This document shows positions 24,909-34,820 of a stretch of 64,000 nucleotides of DNA, one piece after another (the stretch's first letter is position 1; every line of letters starts with the position of its first letter). The stretch is taken from positions 1,054,001-1,118,000 of the forward strand of contig NZ_JAPMLV010000001.1 of NCBI RefSeq assembly GCF_026420145.1, written 5' to 3'. The DNA is from Enterobacter pseudoroggenkampii. Its GTDB lineage: Bacteria > Pseudomonadota > Gammaproteobacteria > Enterobacterales > Enterobacteriaceae. The notes under the pieces were generated by a model that worked only from the letters and a program-made list of their open reading frames with translations, was not told the origin of the DNA and did no database searches. Position numbers and translations under genes: made by a program.

Positions 24909-26125
24909 GTTTTCCCGTCGAGAAAGTACGGGCAGATTTCCCGGTTCTGACCCGTGAAGTAAACGGTCTGCCGCTGGCCTATCTGGACAGCGCGGCCAGC
25001 GCGCAGAAGCCGAATCAGGTGGTGGATGCGGAAGCCGAGTTTTATCGCCACGGCTACGCCGCCGTGCATCGCGGTATTCATACCCTGAGCGCCGAGGCGA
25101 CCCAGCGGATGGAAAACGTGCGTACGCAGCTGGCCGCCTTCCTTAACGCCCGCTCGCCGGAAGAACTGGTCTTTGTTCGCGGAACCACCGAAGGGATTAA
25201 CCTTGTCGCTAACAGCTGGGGCAACGCTCAGGTTCACGCGGGGGATAACATCATCATCACCCAGATGGAGCACCACGCCAATATCGTGCCGTGGCAGATG
25301 CTCTGCGAGCGCGTGGGGGCGCAGCTGCGGGTAATCCCGTTAAATGCCGACGGGACGCTGCAGCTCGAGCAGCTAGACGCATTGCTTGACGATAAAACGC
25401 GGCTGGTGGCGGTCACCCAGGTCTCCAACGTGCTGGGGACGGAAAACCCGGTGGCGGAGATCGTCGAAAAGGCCCACCATGCGGGCGCGAAGGTGCTGAT
25501 TGACGGTGCCCAGGCGGTGATGCATCACGCGGTTGACGTCCAGGCGCTGGACTGCGATTTCTACGTCTTTTCAGGCCACAAGCTCTACGGGCCGACCGGG
25601 ATTGGCGTGCTGTATGTGAAAGAAGATATCCTGCAGGCGATGCCGCCGTGGGAAGGGGGCGGGTCGATGATCGCCACCGTCAGCCTGACGGAAGGCACCA
25701 CCTATGCGCGCGCGCCGTGGCGTTTTGAGGCGGGCACGCCCAACACCGGTGGGATTATCGGTTTAGGGGCGGCGATTTCTTATGTCTCCTCAATCGGCCT
25801 TGATAGCATTCAGGAGTACGAACAGCTGCTGATGCACTATGCGCTTGAGGAGCTTGCCAGCGTGCCGGATCTGACCCTCTACGGGCCTGCCGACCGGCAA
25901 GGGGTAATCGCGTTCAATCTCGGGAAACATCACGCCTATGACGTGGGCAGTTTCCTCGATAACTACGGCGTGGCGGTCCGTACCGGGCACCACTGCGCCA
26001 TGCCGCTGATGGCGTTTTACCAGGTACCGGCAATGTGCCGCGCGTCGCTGGTGATGTACAACACAACGGAAGAGGTCGACAGGCTGGTGGCGGGGCTTAA
26101 GCGCATTCATCAGCTGCTGGGCTAA
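24905..26125 (+). CDS. sufS: SufS, cysteine desulfurase
   Basis: 406-residue PLP enzyme. The Schiff-base lysine lies in [13 protein letters not shown] (about residue 226), and the persulfide-forming Cys364 lies in [11 protein letters not shown] at the same number as in E. coli. It mobilises sulfur from cysteine and hands it to SufE. Overlaps the end of sufD by 4 nt. Confidence 0.97.
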   Translation: MSFPVEKVRADFPVLTREVNGLPLAYLDSAASAQKPNQVVDAEAEFYRHGYAAVHRGIHTLSAEATQRMENVRTQLAAFLNARSPEELVFVRGTTEGINLVANSWGNAQVHAGDNIIITQMEHHANIVPWQMLCERVGAQLRVIPLNADGTLQLEQLDALLDDKTRLVAVTQVSNVLGTENPVAEIVEKAHHAGAKVLIDGAQAVMHHAVDVQALDCDFYVFSGHKLYGPTGIGVLYVKEDILQAMPPWEGGGSMIATVSLTEGTTYARAPWRFEAGTPNTGGIIGLGAAISYVSSIGLDSIQEYEQLLMHYALEELASVPDLTLYGPADRQGVIAFNLGKHHAYDVGSFLDNYGVAVRTGHHCAMPLMAFYQVPAMCRASLVMYNTTEEVDRLVAGLKRIHQLLG

Positions 26126-26139
26126 CGGAGAGGCGAAAG

Positions 26140-26556
26140 ATGGCAGAACTGCCGGACAAAGATAAACTGCTGCGTAACTTCTCGCGTTGCGCAAACTGGG
26201 AAGAGAAGTATCTCTATATCATTGAGCTGGGACAGCGCTTGCCGCCGCTCAGCGAAGAGGCGCATACCCCGGAGAACAGTATTCAGGGCTGTCAGAGCCA
26301 GGTGTGGATTGTGATGGCGCAGTCGGATGACGGCACTGTCGAACTGCACGGCGACAGCGATGCGGCCATTGTAAAAGGGCTTATTGCGGTCGTCTTTATT
26401 CTTTATCACCGGATGTCGGCGCAGGATATTGTCGCGTTTGATGTCCGCCCGTGGTTTGAAAAAATGGCCCTGACCCAACACCTCACCCCGTCTCGTTCCC
26501 AGGGACTGGAAGCGATGATTCGCGCCATCCGCGCCAAAGCTGCAATCCTTAGCTAG
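26140..26556 (+). CDS. sufE: SufE, sulfur acceptor
   Basis: 138 residues as in E. coli, with the acceptor Cys51 in [11 protein letters not shown]. It takes the persulfide from SufS and passes it to SufB. Last gene of the suf operon, 14 bp after sufS; a terminator follows. Confidence 0.96.
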   Translation: MAELPDKDKLLRNFSRCANWEEKYLYIIELGQRLPPLSEEAHTPENSIQGCQSQVWIVMAQSDDGTVELHGDSDAAIVKGLIAVVFILYHRMSAQDIVAFDVRPWFEKMALTQHLTPSRSQGLEAMIRAIRAKAAILS

Positions 26557-26584
26557 ACTTACAGAACAGCATTCATTCTGTTTC

Positions 26585-26613
26585 GCGAGGTGGTTCCCGC
26601 CTCGCTGGTTTTT
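26585..26613 (+). terminator. Terminator of the suf operon
   Basis: GCGAGGTGG and CCGCCTCGC pair (one G-T wobble) around TTC, followed by TGGTTTTTC, 28 bp past the sufE stop. Confidence 0.8.
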
Positions 26614-26653
26614 CAGCTTTCTGGCGTTCTGTCAGTGAATAAGGAATCTCAGC

Positions 26654-27655
26654 ATGAAGCGCGCGTCTCTAATAACTCTATTACTCCTCAGTTCGCTCGG
26701 CGCCCTTAATTCGGCCCGCGCGATGGACTATCCGTTGCCGCCCGCAGGCAGTCGTCTGATTGGGCAAAATCAAACCTACACGATACAGGAAGGGGATAAT
26801 AAGCTGCAGACCATCGCCCGTCGGTTTAATACGGCGGCACAGGTGATCCTGGAAACGAACAATACCATTGCGCCGGTAAACCCTGCGCCGGGAACCGTGA
26901 TTACCATCCCGTCGCAGATGCTGCTGCCGGACACGCCGCGCGAGGGCATTGTGGTGAACCTCGCAGAGCTTCGGCTCTACTACTTCCCGCCGGGAGAAAA
27001 CATCGTTCAGGTCTTCCCGCTCGGCATCGGACAGCTGGGGCTGGAAACGCCGGTCACGACCACGCGCGTGAGCCAGAAAATCCCGAATCCCACCTGGACA
27101 CCTACGCCGGGCATCAGAGCACGCTCTCTGGAGCAGGGAATTAAATTACCTCCGGTGGTACCTGCCGGGCCCAATAACCCCCTGGGACGCTTCGCACTGC
27201 GTTTAGGCGTGGGCAATGGGGAATATCTCATCCACGGCACCAGCGCACCGGACAGCGTCGGCCTGCGGGTCAGCTCCGGCTGTATGCGGATGAATGCCCC
27301 GGACATCAAAGCCCTGTTCGAACAGGTGCGGGTGGGTACGCGGGTACAGATCATCAATGAACCCGTTAAGTTCTCTGTGGAGCCGGATGGTAAACGCTAT
27401 ATTGAAGTCCACCGCCCGCTGGCGCAGGCTGAGGGAGAAAACCCACAGGTCTCGCCCATTACCCATTCCGCAGACTTTGCGACCTTTGTTTCTCAGGCGG
27501 GAAGCGACAAGGCGCTGATTGATAAAGCCCTGTCACGTCGCGCCGGGATCCCGGTTATCGTGTCGTCAGGCAGCGGCCCGTCCGTGTTGTCGGTGCAGAA
27601 CAGTCGGGTGTCCGCAGCGGTAGCGGAAGATGAAGGGGAGAAGGTGACGCAGTAG
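26654..27655 (+). CDS. ldtE: LdtE (YnhG), L,D-transpeptidase
   Basis: 333 residues; E. coli LdtE has 334. Signal peptide about 1-23 (NSARA), LysM-like domain (about 43-90, [17 protein letters not shown]), and a YkuD catalytic domain (about 97-235) ending in [20 protein letters not shown] with the nucleophilic cysteine. LdtE forms 3-3 crosslinks between diaminopimelate residues of peptidoglycan. It converges on lpp, whose product is attached to peptidoglycan by sister L,D-transpeptidases. Confidence 0.95.
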   Translation: MKRASLITLLLLSSLGALNSARAMDYPLPPAGSRLIGQNQTYTIQEGDNKLQTIARRFNTAAQVILETNNTIAPVNPAPGTVITIPSQMLLPDTPREGIVVNLAELRLYYFPPGENIVQVFPLGIGQLGLETPVTTTRVSQKIPNPTWTPTPGIRARSLEQGIKLPPVVPAGPNNPLGRFALRLGVGNGEYLIHGTSAPDSVGLRVSSGCMRMNAPDIKALFEQVRVGTRVQIINEPVKFSVEPDGKRYIEVHRPLAQAEGENPQVSPITHSADFATFVSQAGSDKALIDKALSRRAGIPVIVSSGSGPSVLSVQNSRVSAAVAEDEGEKVTQ

Positions 27656-27670
27656 TGGTTTGACGCAGAC

Positions 27671-27702
27671 AAAAAAAATGGCGCACAATGTGCGCCATTT
27701 TA
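27671..27702. terminator. Bidirectional terminator between ldtE and lpp
   Basis: TGGCGCACA and TGTGCGCCA pair around a 2-nt loop, with eight A on the left and TTTTATT on the right. It can terminate the abundant lpp mRNA on the minus strand and ldtE on the plus strand. Confidence 0.9.
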
Positions 27703-27715
27703 TTAACAGGTACTA

Positions 27716-28208
<493 letters not shown>

Positions 28209-28236
28209 AAAAAAAGCGCCCGGCGGGCGCTTTTTA
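28209..28236. terminator. Terminator of pykF
   Basis: AGCGCCCG and CGGGCGCT pair, flanked by A-runs and T-runs on the two sides. It lies 26 bp past the pykF stop on the minus strand. Confidence 0.88.
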
Positions 28237-28261
28237 TCAAAATTAATTCGTTCGGGAATTA

Positions 28262-29683
28262 TTACAGCACGTGAACAGATGCAGTATTGGTGGTTCCGCT
28301 TGGTACCAGCGCACCAGAAACCATGACCACAACGTCACCTTTCTGTGCCAGACCACGATCCACCAGCTCCAGCGCCACTTCTTTACCCAGACGGTAGAAA
28401 TCATCCGTAGACGCGATCTCTTTCACCAGGTGAGGGATCACGCCTTTGCTCAGCACCAGCTGACGGGCAGTGGTTTCGTTAGTGGTCAGCGCCAGGATAG
28501 TCGCATCCGGGAAGTATTTACGCACCGCGCGAGCAGATTTACCGCCCTGGGTGGCAACCACGATCAGTGGTGCTTCCAGTTTCTCAGCCGTCTCTACAGC
28601 ACCGCGGCATACTGCTTCGGTGATGCGCAGCTTGCGGCTGTCGTTGTTGTAGTCCAGACGGCTTTTCATAACGCGGTCGGTACGTTCGCAGATGGTGGCC
28701 ATGATGGACACCGCTTCCAGCGGATATTTACCTTTCGCGGATTCGCCGGACAGCATAACGGCATCAGTACCGTCGAGGATGGCGTTTGCCACGTCGCCTG
28801 CTTCAGCGCGGGTTGGGCGTGGGTTTTTGATCATGGAGTCCAGCATCTGCGTTGCGGTGATAACCACTTTACGCGCGCGCACACATTTCTCGATCATCAT
28901 CTTCTGCGCGAAGATCACTTCTTCGACCGGGATTTCTACGCCCAGGTCGCCACGTGCAACCATGATGCCGTCAGAGGCTTCGAGGATTTCGTCGAAGTTG
29001 TTCAGGCCTTCCTGGTTTTCAATTTTGGAGATGATCTGGATCTTCTCGCCGCCGTGGGCTTTCAGGTGCTCACGAATTTCAACCACGTCGGAGCGCTTAC
29101 GGATGAAGGAGGCAGCAACGAAGTCAACGCCTTGCTCGCAACCGAAGATCAGGTCCTGTTTGTCTTTTTCAGCCAGGGCTGGCAGCGCGATGGAAACGCC
29201 CGGCAGGTTAACGCCTTTGTTTTCGCCCAGGTCGCCGTTGTTCAGCACTTTACAGATAACCTTGTTACCTTCGATCGCGGTGACTTCCATACCGATCAGA
29301 CCATCGTCTACCAGCACGGTGTTACCGACGGACAGATCGCTGGTGAAACCTTCGTAGGTCACTGCAACGATTTCGCTGTTGCCGACAACAGTTTTGTCGG
29401 TGGTGAAGGTGAAGGTCTGGCCCGCTTTCAGAGAGACGTCGTTACCGCCTTCCAGTTTGATGGTACGGATTTCTGGACCTTTGGTATCCAGCAGGATCGC
29501 GGCTTTTTTACCGGTCTTGCTCATTACGTTGCGCAAGTTCTGGATACGCTGACCGTGTTCTGCGTAATCGCCGTGGGAGAAGTTCAGACGCATCACGTTC
29601 ATGCCGGCGTCCAGCATTTTGGTCAGCATCTCTTCAGATTCGGTTTTCGGGCCGATAGTACAAACAATTTTCGTCTTTTTCAT
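28262..29683 (-). CDS. pykF: PykF, pyruvate kinase I
   Basis: 473 residues (E. coli 470), type I fructose-1,6-bisphosphate-activated pyruvate kinase, converting phosphoenolpyruvate and ADP to pyruvate and ATP. Visible are the N-terminal [10 protein letters not shown], the barrel with RLNFSHGDY, the catalytic segment [16 protein letters not shown] and [12 protein letters not shown], and the C-terminal allosteric domain ending in [11 protein letters not shown]. Strongly biased codon use. A Cra operator lies upstream. Confidence 0.98.
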   Translation of the reverse strand: MKKTKIVCTIGPKTESEEMLTKMLDAGMNVMRLNFSHGDYAEHGQRIQNLRNVMSKTGKKAAILLDTKGPEIRTIKLEGGNDVSLKAGQTFTFTTDKTVVGNSEIVAVTYEGFTSDLSVGNTVLVDDGLIGMEVTAIEGNKVICKVLNNGDLGENKGVNLPGVSIALPALAEKDKQDLIFGCEQGVDFVAASFIRKRSDVVEIREHLKAHGGEKIQIISKIENQEGLNNFDEILEASDGIMVARGDLGVEIPVEEVIFAQKMMIEKCVRARKVVITATQMLDSMIKNPRPTRAEAGDVANAILDGTDAVMLSGESAKGKYPLEAVSIMATICERTDRVMKSRLDYNNDSRKLRITEAVCRGAVETAEKLEAPLIVVATQGGKSARAVRKYFPDATILALTTNETTARQLVLSKGVIPHLVKEIASTDDFYRLGKEVALELVDRGLAQKGDVVVMVSGALVPSGTTNTASVHVL

Positions 29684-30029
29684 GACAGTCTTAGTCTTTA
29701 AGTTGGGAAGGATATGGAAATCTCGCTCCGGGGGCGCACCGCCGCGGAGTCAAACCTGTGTTGCAAAAGAGTATATGACACGCACTAAGGATAGGAGACA
29801 ACAAATGAGCGTGCAGAAGAAAGTGTGCCTGAGTGACAGCCCAACGAAGGAGTGGAGAAGTTGTACGTTGTTTTTTGTATTCCAAGCGCTGAAACCATTC
29901 ACCAGGGATTTGGCGCGCATTATACGCTGATTTTAAGATAAAAGGAAAATGGAAGCGGTGTTTCAGAAATAATCTGTGCTGTTTCTCATAATATTGTTAT
30001 CAAGGCGTTAAGCCATGATGACAACTTGT
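29684..30029. other. pykF upstream region
   Basis: About 350 bp containing the pykF leader and promoter on the minus strand and the Cra site. The short open frames here (for example around 29691-29885) lack Shine-Dalgarno sequences or homology and I do not call them genes. Confidence 0.6.
29888..29901. promoter_or_regulatory. Cra (FruR) operator upstream of pykF
   Basis: GCTGAAACCATTCA matches every position of the Cra consensus RSTGAAWCSNTHHW. E. coli pykF is repressed by Cra, relieved by fructose phosphates. The site lies about 205 bp upstream of the start codon. Confidence 0.75.
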
Positions 30030-30054
30030 GGCGGCAGGTGATAGACCTGCCGCC
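30030..30054 (-). terminator. Hairpin after the cystathionine lyase gene
   Basis: GGCGGCAGGT and ACCTGCCGCC are perfect complements around TATAG-type loop bases, 7 bp beyond the stop. There is no clear U-run, so it may stabilise the mRNA end rather than terminate on its own. Confidence 0.6.
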
Positions 30055-30060
30055 ATTTGC

Positions 30061-31206
30061 TTATTTCTGCAGCGCCTGGCTGAGGTCGGCAATCAGGTCT
30101 TTGGGATCTTCAATCCCGACTGACAGACGGATCAGCTGCGGCACAATGCCGTTTGCCAGGCGTTGCTCCAGCGGAATCGAGGCGTGCGTCATGCTGTAAG
30201 GCTGACTCACCAGACTTTCCACGCCGCCCAGGCTCTCCGCGAGGGTGAACAGCTTCAGGTTGCGTATCACCTCGGTGGCGCGTTGCGCATCGCCTTTGAC
30301 CACGACAGAAATCATCCCGCCGGGCAGGGCCATCTGCGTACGGGCAAGCTGATATTGCGGATGTGATTCCAGGCCGGGATAGAACACCTTTTCGACCAGA
30401 GGATGCTGATCGAGCCATTGCGCAATCGCCAGCGCGTTGGTGCTGTGCTTTTCGACCCTCAACGCAAGCGTGCGAATACCGCGCAGCGTCAGGAAGCTGC
30501 TGAACGGATCCAGTACGCCGCCCACCGCGTTTTGCAGATAGCCCAGCTTATCCGCCAGTTCCTTGTTGTCCCCGACAATCGCCAGCCCGGCCACCACGTC
30601 AGAATGGCCGTTCAGGTATTTGGTGGCGGAGTGCACCACAATGTCGAAACCCGACTCCAGCGGACGATGGATCACCGGCGACGCGAAGGTGTTATCCGCC
30701 ACGCTGATGACGTTATGACGACGGGCGATTGCCGCGATGGCCGCCAGATCCGCCAGCTTCAGCAGCGGGTTGGTTGGCGTCTCGACCCACACCATGCGGG
30801 TATCCGGGCGAATGGCGGCCTCAAGCCCGGCTAAGTCGTCCGGTTTAACCCAGCTGACCTGCAGGCCGGTGCTGCGCTTGCGCACGTTCTCGATCAGACG
30901 GTATGTGCCGCCGTATACATCATCAATAGCGACGATGTGGCTGTCTTTATCCAGCAGTTCGAGCACCGTGGAGATGGCCGCCAGACCGGAGGCAAAGGCG
31001 TAGCCGCGCGTGCCGCCTTCCAGTTCGGCAATCGCCGTTTCCAGCGCATGGCGGGTAGGGTTGCCGCTGCGGGAGTACTCATATCCGGTATGCTCCCCGG
31101 GCGCGGGTTGCGCAAAAGTCGAGGTGGCGTAAATCGGCGGCATGACGGCGCCGTGCTGGTCGTTAAACTCGCCGCTGTGGACGCTGAGGGTGGCCAGATT
31201 TTTCAT
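30061..31206 (-). CDS. Cystathionine gamma-lyase-type PLP enzyme
   Basis: 381 residues (start at the second of two ATG codons), Cys/Met-metabolism PLP family. Schiff-base Lys196 lies in VVHSATKYLNGHSD; the N-terminal YEYSRSGNPTRHALE binds the cofactor phosphate of the neighbouring subunit. Paired with a cystathionine beta-synthase 11 bp upstream, it most likely splits cystathionine into cysteine, 2-oxobutyrate and ammonia (reverse transsulfuration). A cystathionine gamma-synthase role cannot be excluded by sequence alone, but the neighbour argues for the lyase. Confidence 0.85.
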   Translation of the reverse strand: MKNLATLSVHSGEFNDQHGAVMPPIYATSTFAQPAPGEHTGYEYSRSGNPTRHALETAIAELEGGTRGYAFASGLAAISTVLELLDKDSHIVAIDDVYGGTYRLIENVRKRSTGLQVSWVKPDDLAGLEAAIRPDTRMVWVETPTNPLLKLADLAAIAAIARRHNVISVADNTFASPVIHRPLESGFDIVVHSATKYLNGHSDVVAGLAIVGDNKELADKLGYLQNAVGGVLDPFSSFLTLRGIRTLALRVEKHSTNALAIAQWLDQHPLVEKVFYPGLESHPQYQLARTQMALPGGMISVVVKGDAQRATEVIRNLKLFTLAESLGGVESLVSQPYSMTHASIPLEQRLANGIVPQLIRLSVGIEDPKDLIADLSQALQK

Positions 31207-31217
31207 CATTAATTCCT

Positions 31218-32588
31218 TTATTGCTGAAGACGGTTGCGCCAGGCGGTCAGAACGTCGCTGCGCGTAATCAGACCGAGAAAACGGTCGTTGTCATTAATCA
31301 CGGCCACCAGACCGCGGTCGAAGATGGCGTTCAGGGCGCTTTCCGGGGCGTGTTTATCCAGGAACTCCACCTGACGCGTCATGGCTGCCGTCACCGGAAG
31401 CGCGAAGCGATCGCCGTCGCCGCCAATGTGCCGCAGGAGATCCCACTCGTCGATAATGCCCACCACCTTGCCGTTCTCCAGCACCGGCAGCTGGGAGATG
31501 TCATACAGGCGCATCCGTGCCAGGACGGTGGAAAGCGTGTCGTCCGGAGCGGCGGTGACGGTGGCGCCTTCATCGTGGCGAAGGGCAATGTAGTCAGAGA
31601 GATCGCCGGCCTGGGGGCGCGTGATGAGTCCCTGCTGTCGCATCCAGTCATCGTTGAACATCTTCGAGAGATATTTATTGCCGCTGTCGCAGGCGAAGGT
31701 CACCACCCGCTTCGGCGCGGTCTGCGCCTGGCAATACTTCAGCGCGGCCGCCAGCAGCGTGCCGCTGGAAGAGCCCGCCAGAATGCCTTCCGTTTTCAGC
31801 AGATCGCGCGCGGTGGTGAAGGCTTCGCGATCGGTAATGCGCCAGGCGCGATTCACCCCTTCAATGTGGGCCAGCGGCGGAATAAAGTCTTCGCCAATAC
31901 CCTCAACCAGCCAGGAGCCCGCGTCGTGGTAGCGTCCGGTCTCCACCTGGTCGGCGAGAACGGAGCCGGCCGGATCAGCCAGGACAAACTCCGTGTGTGG
32001 AGAGTGCTCGGCGAACCACGCCTGGAGGCCGCCCAGCGTGCCGCCTGAGCCGACGCCCACCACGATGGCATCGATTTTGCCGTCAAGCTGTTCATACAGT
32101 TCCGGCGCCGTGGTGGTGCGGTGCGCCAGCGGGTTGGCTTCGTTATTGAACTGGTCGATGTAAAACGCGCCGGGCAGTTCGTTCGCCAGACGCTGGGCGT
32201 AATCCTGGTAATAGGCAGGATGGCCCTTGTTGACGTCGGAGCGGGTCAGCACCACCTGGGCACCCAGCGCGCGCAGGTGGAAAATCTTCTCGCGGCTCAT
32301 TTTGTCCGGCACCACCAGGATCAGCGAGTAGCCTTTCTGGGCGGCGATCAGGGCCAGACCGAGGCCGGTATTGCCCGCCGTGGCCTCAATAATCGTGCCG
32401 CCCGGCTGCAGCTGCCCGGTGCGTTCCGCTTCGTTAATCATCGACAGCGCAACGCGATCCTTAATCGAACCGCCCGGATTCTGGTTCTCCAGCTTCAGGA
32501 ACAGCGAGCAGGGACCGGTATCAAGCTTATGCAGCTGGATCAGCGGGGTGCGACCAATCAGTTCAGTGACGGAGTGATAAATCGTCAT
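31218..32588 (-). CDS. Cystathionine beta-synthase
   Basis: 456 residues. The N-terminal PLP fold (about 1-320) is of the cysteine synthase type, with Lys43 in GGSIKDRVA, the substrate loop EATAGNTG and the phosphate loop GSGGTLGG. Two CBS domains follow (about 335-456; VTAAPDDTLSTVLARMRLYDISQLPVL and LVAVINDNDRFLGLITRSDVL). The CBS pair distinguishes it from CysK/CysM and supports serine plus homocysteine as substrates. ATG 32588 follows GGAAAAC; the longer frame is unlikely. First gene of a two-gene operon with the lyase. Confidence 0.88.
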   Translation of the reverse strand: MTIYHSVTELIGRTPLIQLHKLDTGPCSLFLKLENQNPGGSIKDRVALSMINEAERTGQLQPGGTIIEATAGNTGLGLALIAAQKGYSLILVVPDKMSREKIFHLRALGAQVVLTRSDVNKGHPAYYQDYAQRLANELPGAFYIDQFNNEANPLAHRTTTAPELYEQLDGKIDAIVVGVGSGGTLGGLQAWFAEHSPHTEFVLADPAGSVLADQVETGRYHDAGSWLVEGIGEDFIPPLAHIEGVNRAWRITDREAFTTARDLLKTEGILAGSSSGTLLAAALKYCQAQTAPKRVVTFACDSGNKYLSKMFNDDWMRQQGLITRPQAGDLSDYIALRHDEGATVTAAPDDTLSTVLARMRLYDISQLPVLENGKVVGIIDEWDLLRHIGGDGDRFALPVTAAMTRQVEFLDKHAPESALNAIFDRGLVAVINDNDRFLGLITRSDVLTAWRNRLQQ

Positions 32589-32988
32589 GATGTTTTCCTT
32601 TCTGGATGTCATGACGGGATGATAGGGCGGTGAAATTTTCTCAATAAAGAACCATTCACTGCTCTTTAGATCAGAAAGGAATATAAATGTCATTTTTGGA
32701 AGTCAGGACAGCAAGAAGTAAAGTTGTCTGGATGTGAGGATGGCTATATTGGCATGAAATGCTGAAAAAATGACCATTTTTCGCGGGCATTCGCCAGCAG
32801 ATATGCATCCGGCAGATAATCATTGCTGAAATTGGTCTAAATGCATCCCACCCGGTAAATCCGCTGTTTATTTCCGAAAGTTATAACAAATTCTTTTTTG
32901 TTCATTTAAAAGCTGATAACGCCTGTTTACTATCGTTTGGACATCCATACTGCTAAACCGCCATGAGCGGCACGGATAACGAATAAGA
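32589..32988. promoter_or_regulatory. Divergent region between the CBS operon and the ABC importer
   Basis: 400 bp, AT-rich, with no gene. Both operons must start here. I looked for tandem MetJ boxes (AGACGTCT) and found none convincing; only isolated fragments such as TTTGGACATCCA (about 32935) occur. The controlling factor is unknown. Confidence 0.5.
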
Positions 32989-34011
32989 ATGATTGTACTG
33001 AGCAATATTTCGAAGGTTTTTGACAACGGAAAGGTGGCACTCACAGCCGTTGATAACGTCAATTTGACGATAGCACAGGGACAGATATACGGGATTATCG
33101 GTTACAGCGGGGCAGGTAAAAGCACGCTGATTCGTCTGCTCAACGGCCTGGAAAAACCCAGCGCCGGTAGCGTCACCATTAATGGACAGGACATTTCGGC
33201 AGCAAAAGGTGAAGCGCTGCGTCAGGCGCGCCTGAAAATCAGCATGGTGTTTCAGCACTTCAACCTGCTGTGGTCGCGCACGGTCAGCGAGAATATTGCG
33301 TTCTCGATGCAGATTGCCGGCGTGCCGAAAGCAAAAATCACCGCCCGCGTCGCCGAGCTGGTGGAGCTGGTCGGTCTGAAAGGCCGCGAGCATGCCTACC
33401 CGTCTCAGCTCAGTGGCGGCCAGAAACAGCGCGTCGGCATTGCCCGCGCGCTGGCTAACAATCCTGACGTGCTGCTCTGCGATGAAGCCACGTCCGCGCT
33501 TGACCCACAGACCACCGATCAGATCCTCGATCTGCTGCTCGATATCAACCGCCGGTTCAAACTGACCATCGTGCTGATCACGCATGAGATGCACGTGGTG
33601 CGCAAAATCTGCGACCGCGTGGCGGTGATGGAGAACGGTAAAGTCGTGGAAGAGGGCGACGTGCTGAGCGTCTTTACCCATCCGCAGCAGCCGATTACGC
33701 AGCAGTTTGTCCGTCAGGTGAGCCAGTACGCTGAAGAAGAAACGTTCAATACCGAACTGGCAAACGATCTGGAAGGCACGGTCATCAGACTGACCTTTAC
33801 CGGGCACAGCACGCATAAGCCGATCGTGGGTGAACTGACCCTGCGCTATGGCCTGCCGTTTAACATCCTGCACGGGAAAATGACGCAAACCGCCCACGGC
33901 GTGTTTGGCCAGCTCTGGGTACATGTAGTGGCATCCGATGAACAACTGAACAATATCCTCGCCGACCTGAAGCACAGCGATATTGAAGGCGAGGTGATTA
34001 AACATGGCTGA
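32989..34011 (+). CDS. MetN-like methionine-type ABC importer ATPase
   Basis: 340 residues. The ABC ATPase domain has Walker A GYSGAGKST (about 38-46), signature LSGGQKQR (about 140) and Walker B VLLCDEATSALD. A C-terminal NIL/ACT-like domain (about 265-340) is typical of MetN and senses internal substrate. It is a paralogue of the housekeeping metN, which is not in this window. Overlaps the permease gene by 8 nt. The divergent CBS operon suggests methionine, cystine or a derivative as substrate. Confidence 0.88.
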   Translation: MIVLSNISKVFDNGKVALTAVDNVNLTIAQGQIYGIIGYSGAGKSTLIRLLNGLEKPSAGSVTINGQDISAAKGEALRQARLKISMVFQHFNLLWSRTVSENIAFSMQIAGVPKAKITARVAELVELVGLKGREHAYPSQLSGGQKQRVGIARALANNPDVLLCDEATSALDPQTTDQILDLLLDINRRFKLTIVLITHEMHVVRKICDRVAVMENGKVVEEGDVLSVFTHPQQPITQQFVRQVSQYAEEETFNTELANDLEGTVIRLTFTGHSTHKPIVGELTLRYGLPFNILHGKMTQTAHGVFGQLWVHVVASDEQLNNILADLKHSDIEGEVIKHG

Positions 34012-34672
34012 GGATCTCTTTCCGCATCTCAAGTGGGACCAGCTCTGGGCGGCGACGCTGGAGACGCTGTACATGACCGCGCTGTCCGGCGTGGCGACTT
34101 TTGTACTGGGTATCGTGCTGGGTCTGGCGCTGTTTTTAACCGCACGCGGCGGGCTGTTCCACAACCGCACGGTCTACAGCGTCATTTCGATTGTGGTGAA
34201 CGTGTTCCGCTCGATTCCGTTCATCATTCTGATTGTCCTGCTGATCCCGTTCACCAAGACCGTCGTCGGCACCATCCTTGGTGCCAACGCGGCGCTGCCG
34301 GCGCTGATTGTGGGTGCCGCACCGTTCTACGCACGCCTGGTGGAGATCGCCCTGCGTGAAGTGGATAAAGGCGTTATAGAAGCAACGCGCTCGATGGGCG
34401 CACGACTGAGCACGTTAGTGTTTCGGGTTTTACTGCCGGAATCATCACCTGCACTGGTATCAGGTATTACGGTGACGCTCATTGCGCTGGTGAGCTACAG
34501 CGCAATGGCGGGGGTGATTGGCGCCGGTGGGTTGGGAAATCTGGCTTATCTGGAAGGATTCCAGCGCAACCATGGTGACGTCACGCTGGTGGCAACGGTG
34601 ACCATTTTAATCATCGTTTTCATTATCCAGTTCTGCGGCGATGTCATTACTTCACTGTTAGATAAACGCTAA
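34004..34672 (+). CDS. MetI-like ABC importer permease
   Basis: 222 residues with about five membrane helices and the permease motif EATRSMGARLSTLVFRVLLPES that docks on the ATPase. MetI family. Overlaps the ATPase gene and is followed by an ERIC element before the binding-protein gene. Confidence 0.9.
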   Translation: MAEDLFPHLKWDQLWAATLETLYMTALSGVATFVLGIVLGLALFLTARGGLFHNRTVYSVISIVVNVFRSIPFIILIVLLIPFTKTVVGTILGANAALPALIVGAAPFYARLVEIALREVDKGVIEATRSMGARLSTLVFRVLLPESSPALVSGITVTLIALVSYSAMAGVIGAGGLGNLAYLEGFQRNHGDVTLVATVTILIIVFIIQFCGDVITSLLDKR

Positions 34673-34675
34673 TAC

Positions 34676-34793
34676 CCGTCATATTTCGAGCCTCAGGCGC
34701 GTTGGCTGCATTCGTTCACCCCAGTCACTTACTGTATGTAAGCTCCTGGGGATTCACTCACTTGCCGCCTTCCTGTGACTCGAACTATTTAGG
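34676..34793. repeat. ERIC element inside the ABC importer operon
   Basis: Second ERIC copy, opposite in orientation to the one at 1619: ATGTAAGCTCCTGGGGATTC and CACCCCAGTCACTTACT form the core. It fills the gap between permease and binding-protein genes, so it is transcribed within the operon and may change mRNA stability or the relative yield of the binding protein. Confidence 0.92.
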
Positions 34794-34820
34794 GTAACAA
34801 CAACACACAGGAACCACATC

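Noticed and set aside
28271..29701. 476-codon frame opposite pykF
   Set aside because: Results from the strong codon bias of pykF; no known motif or ribosome site.
32589..32988. MetJ boxes in the CBS/importer control region
   Set aside because: No tandem AGACGTCT-like repeats; TTTGGACATCCA is too weak and single.
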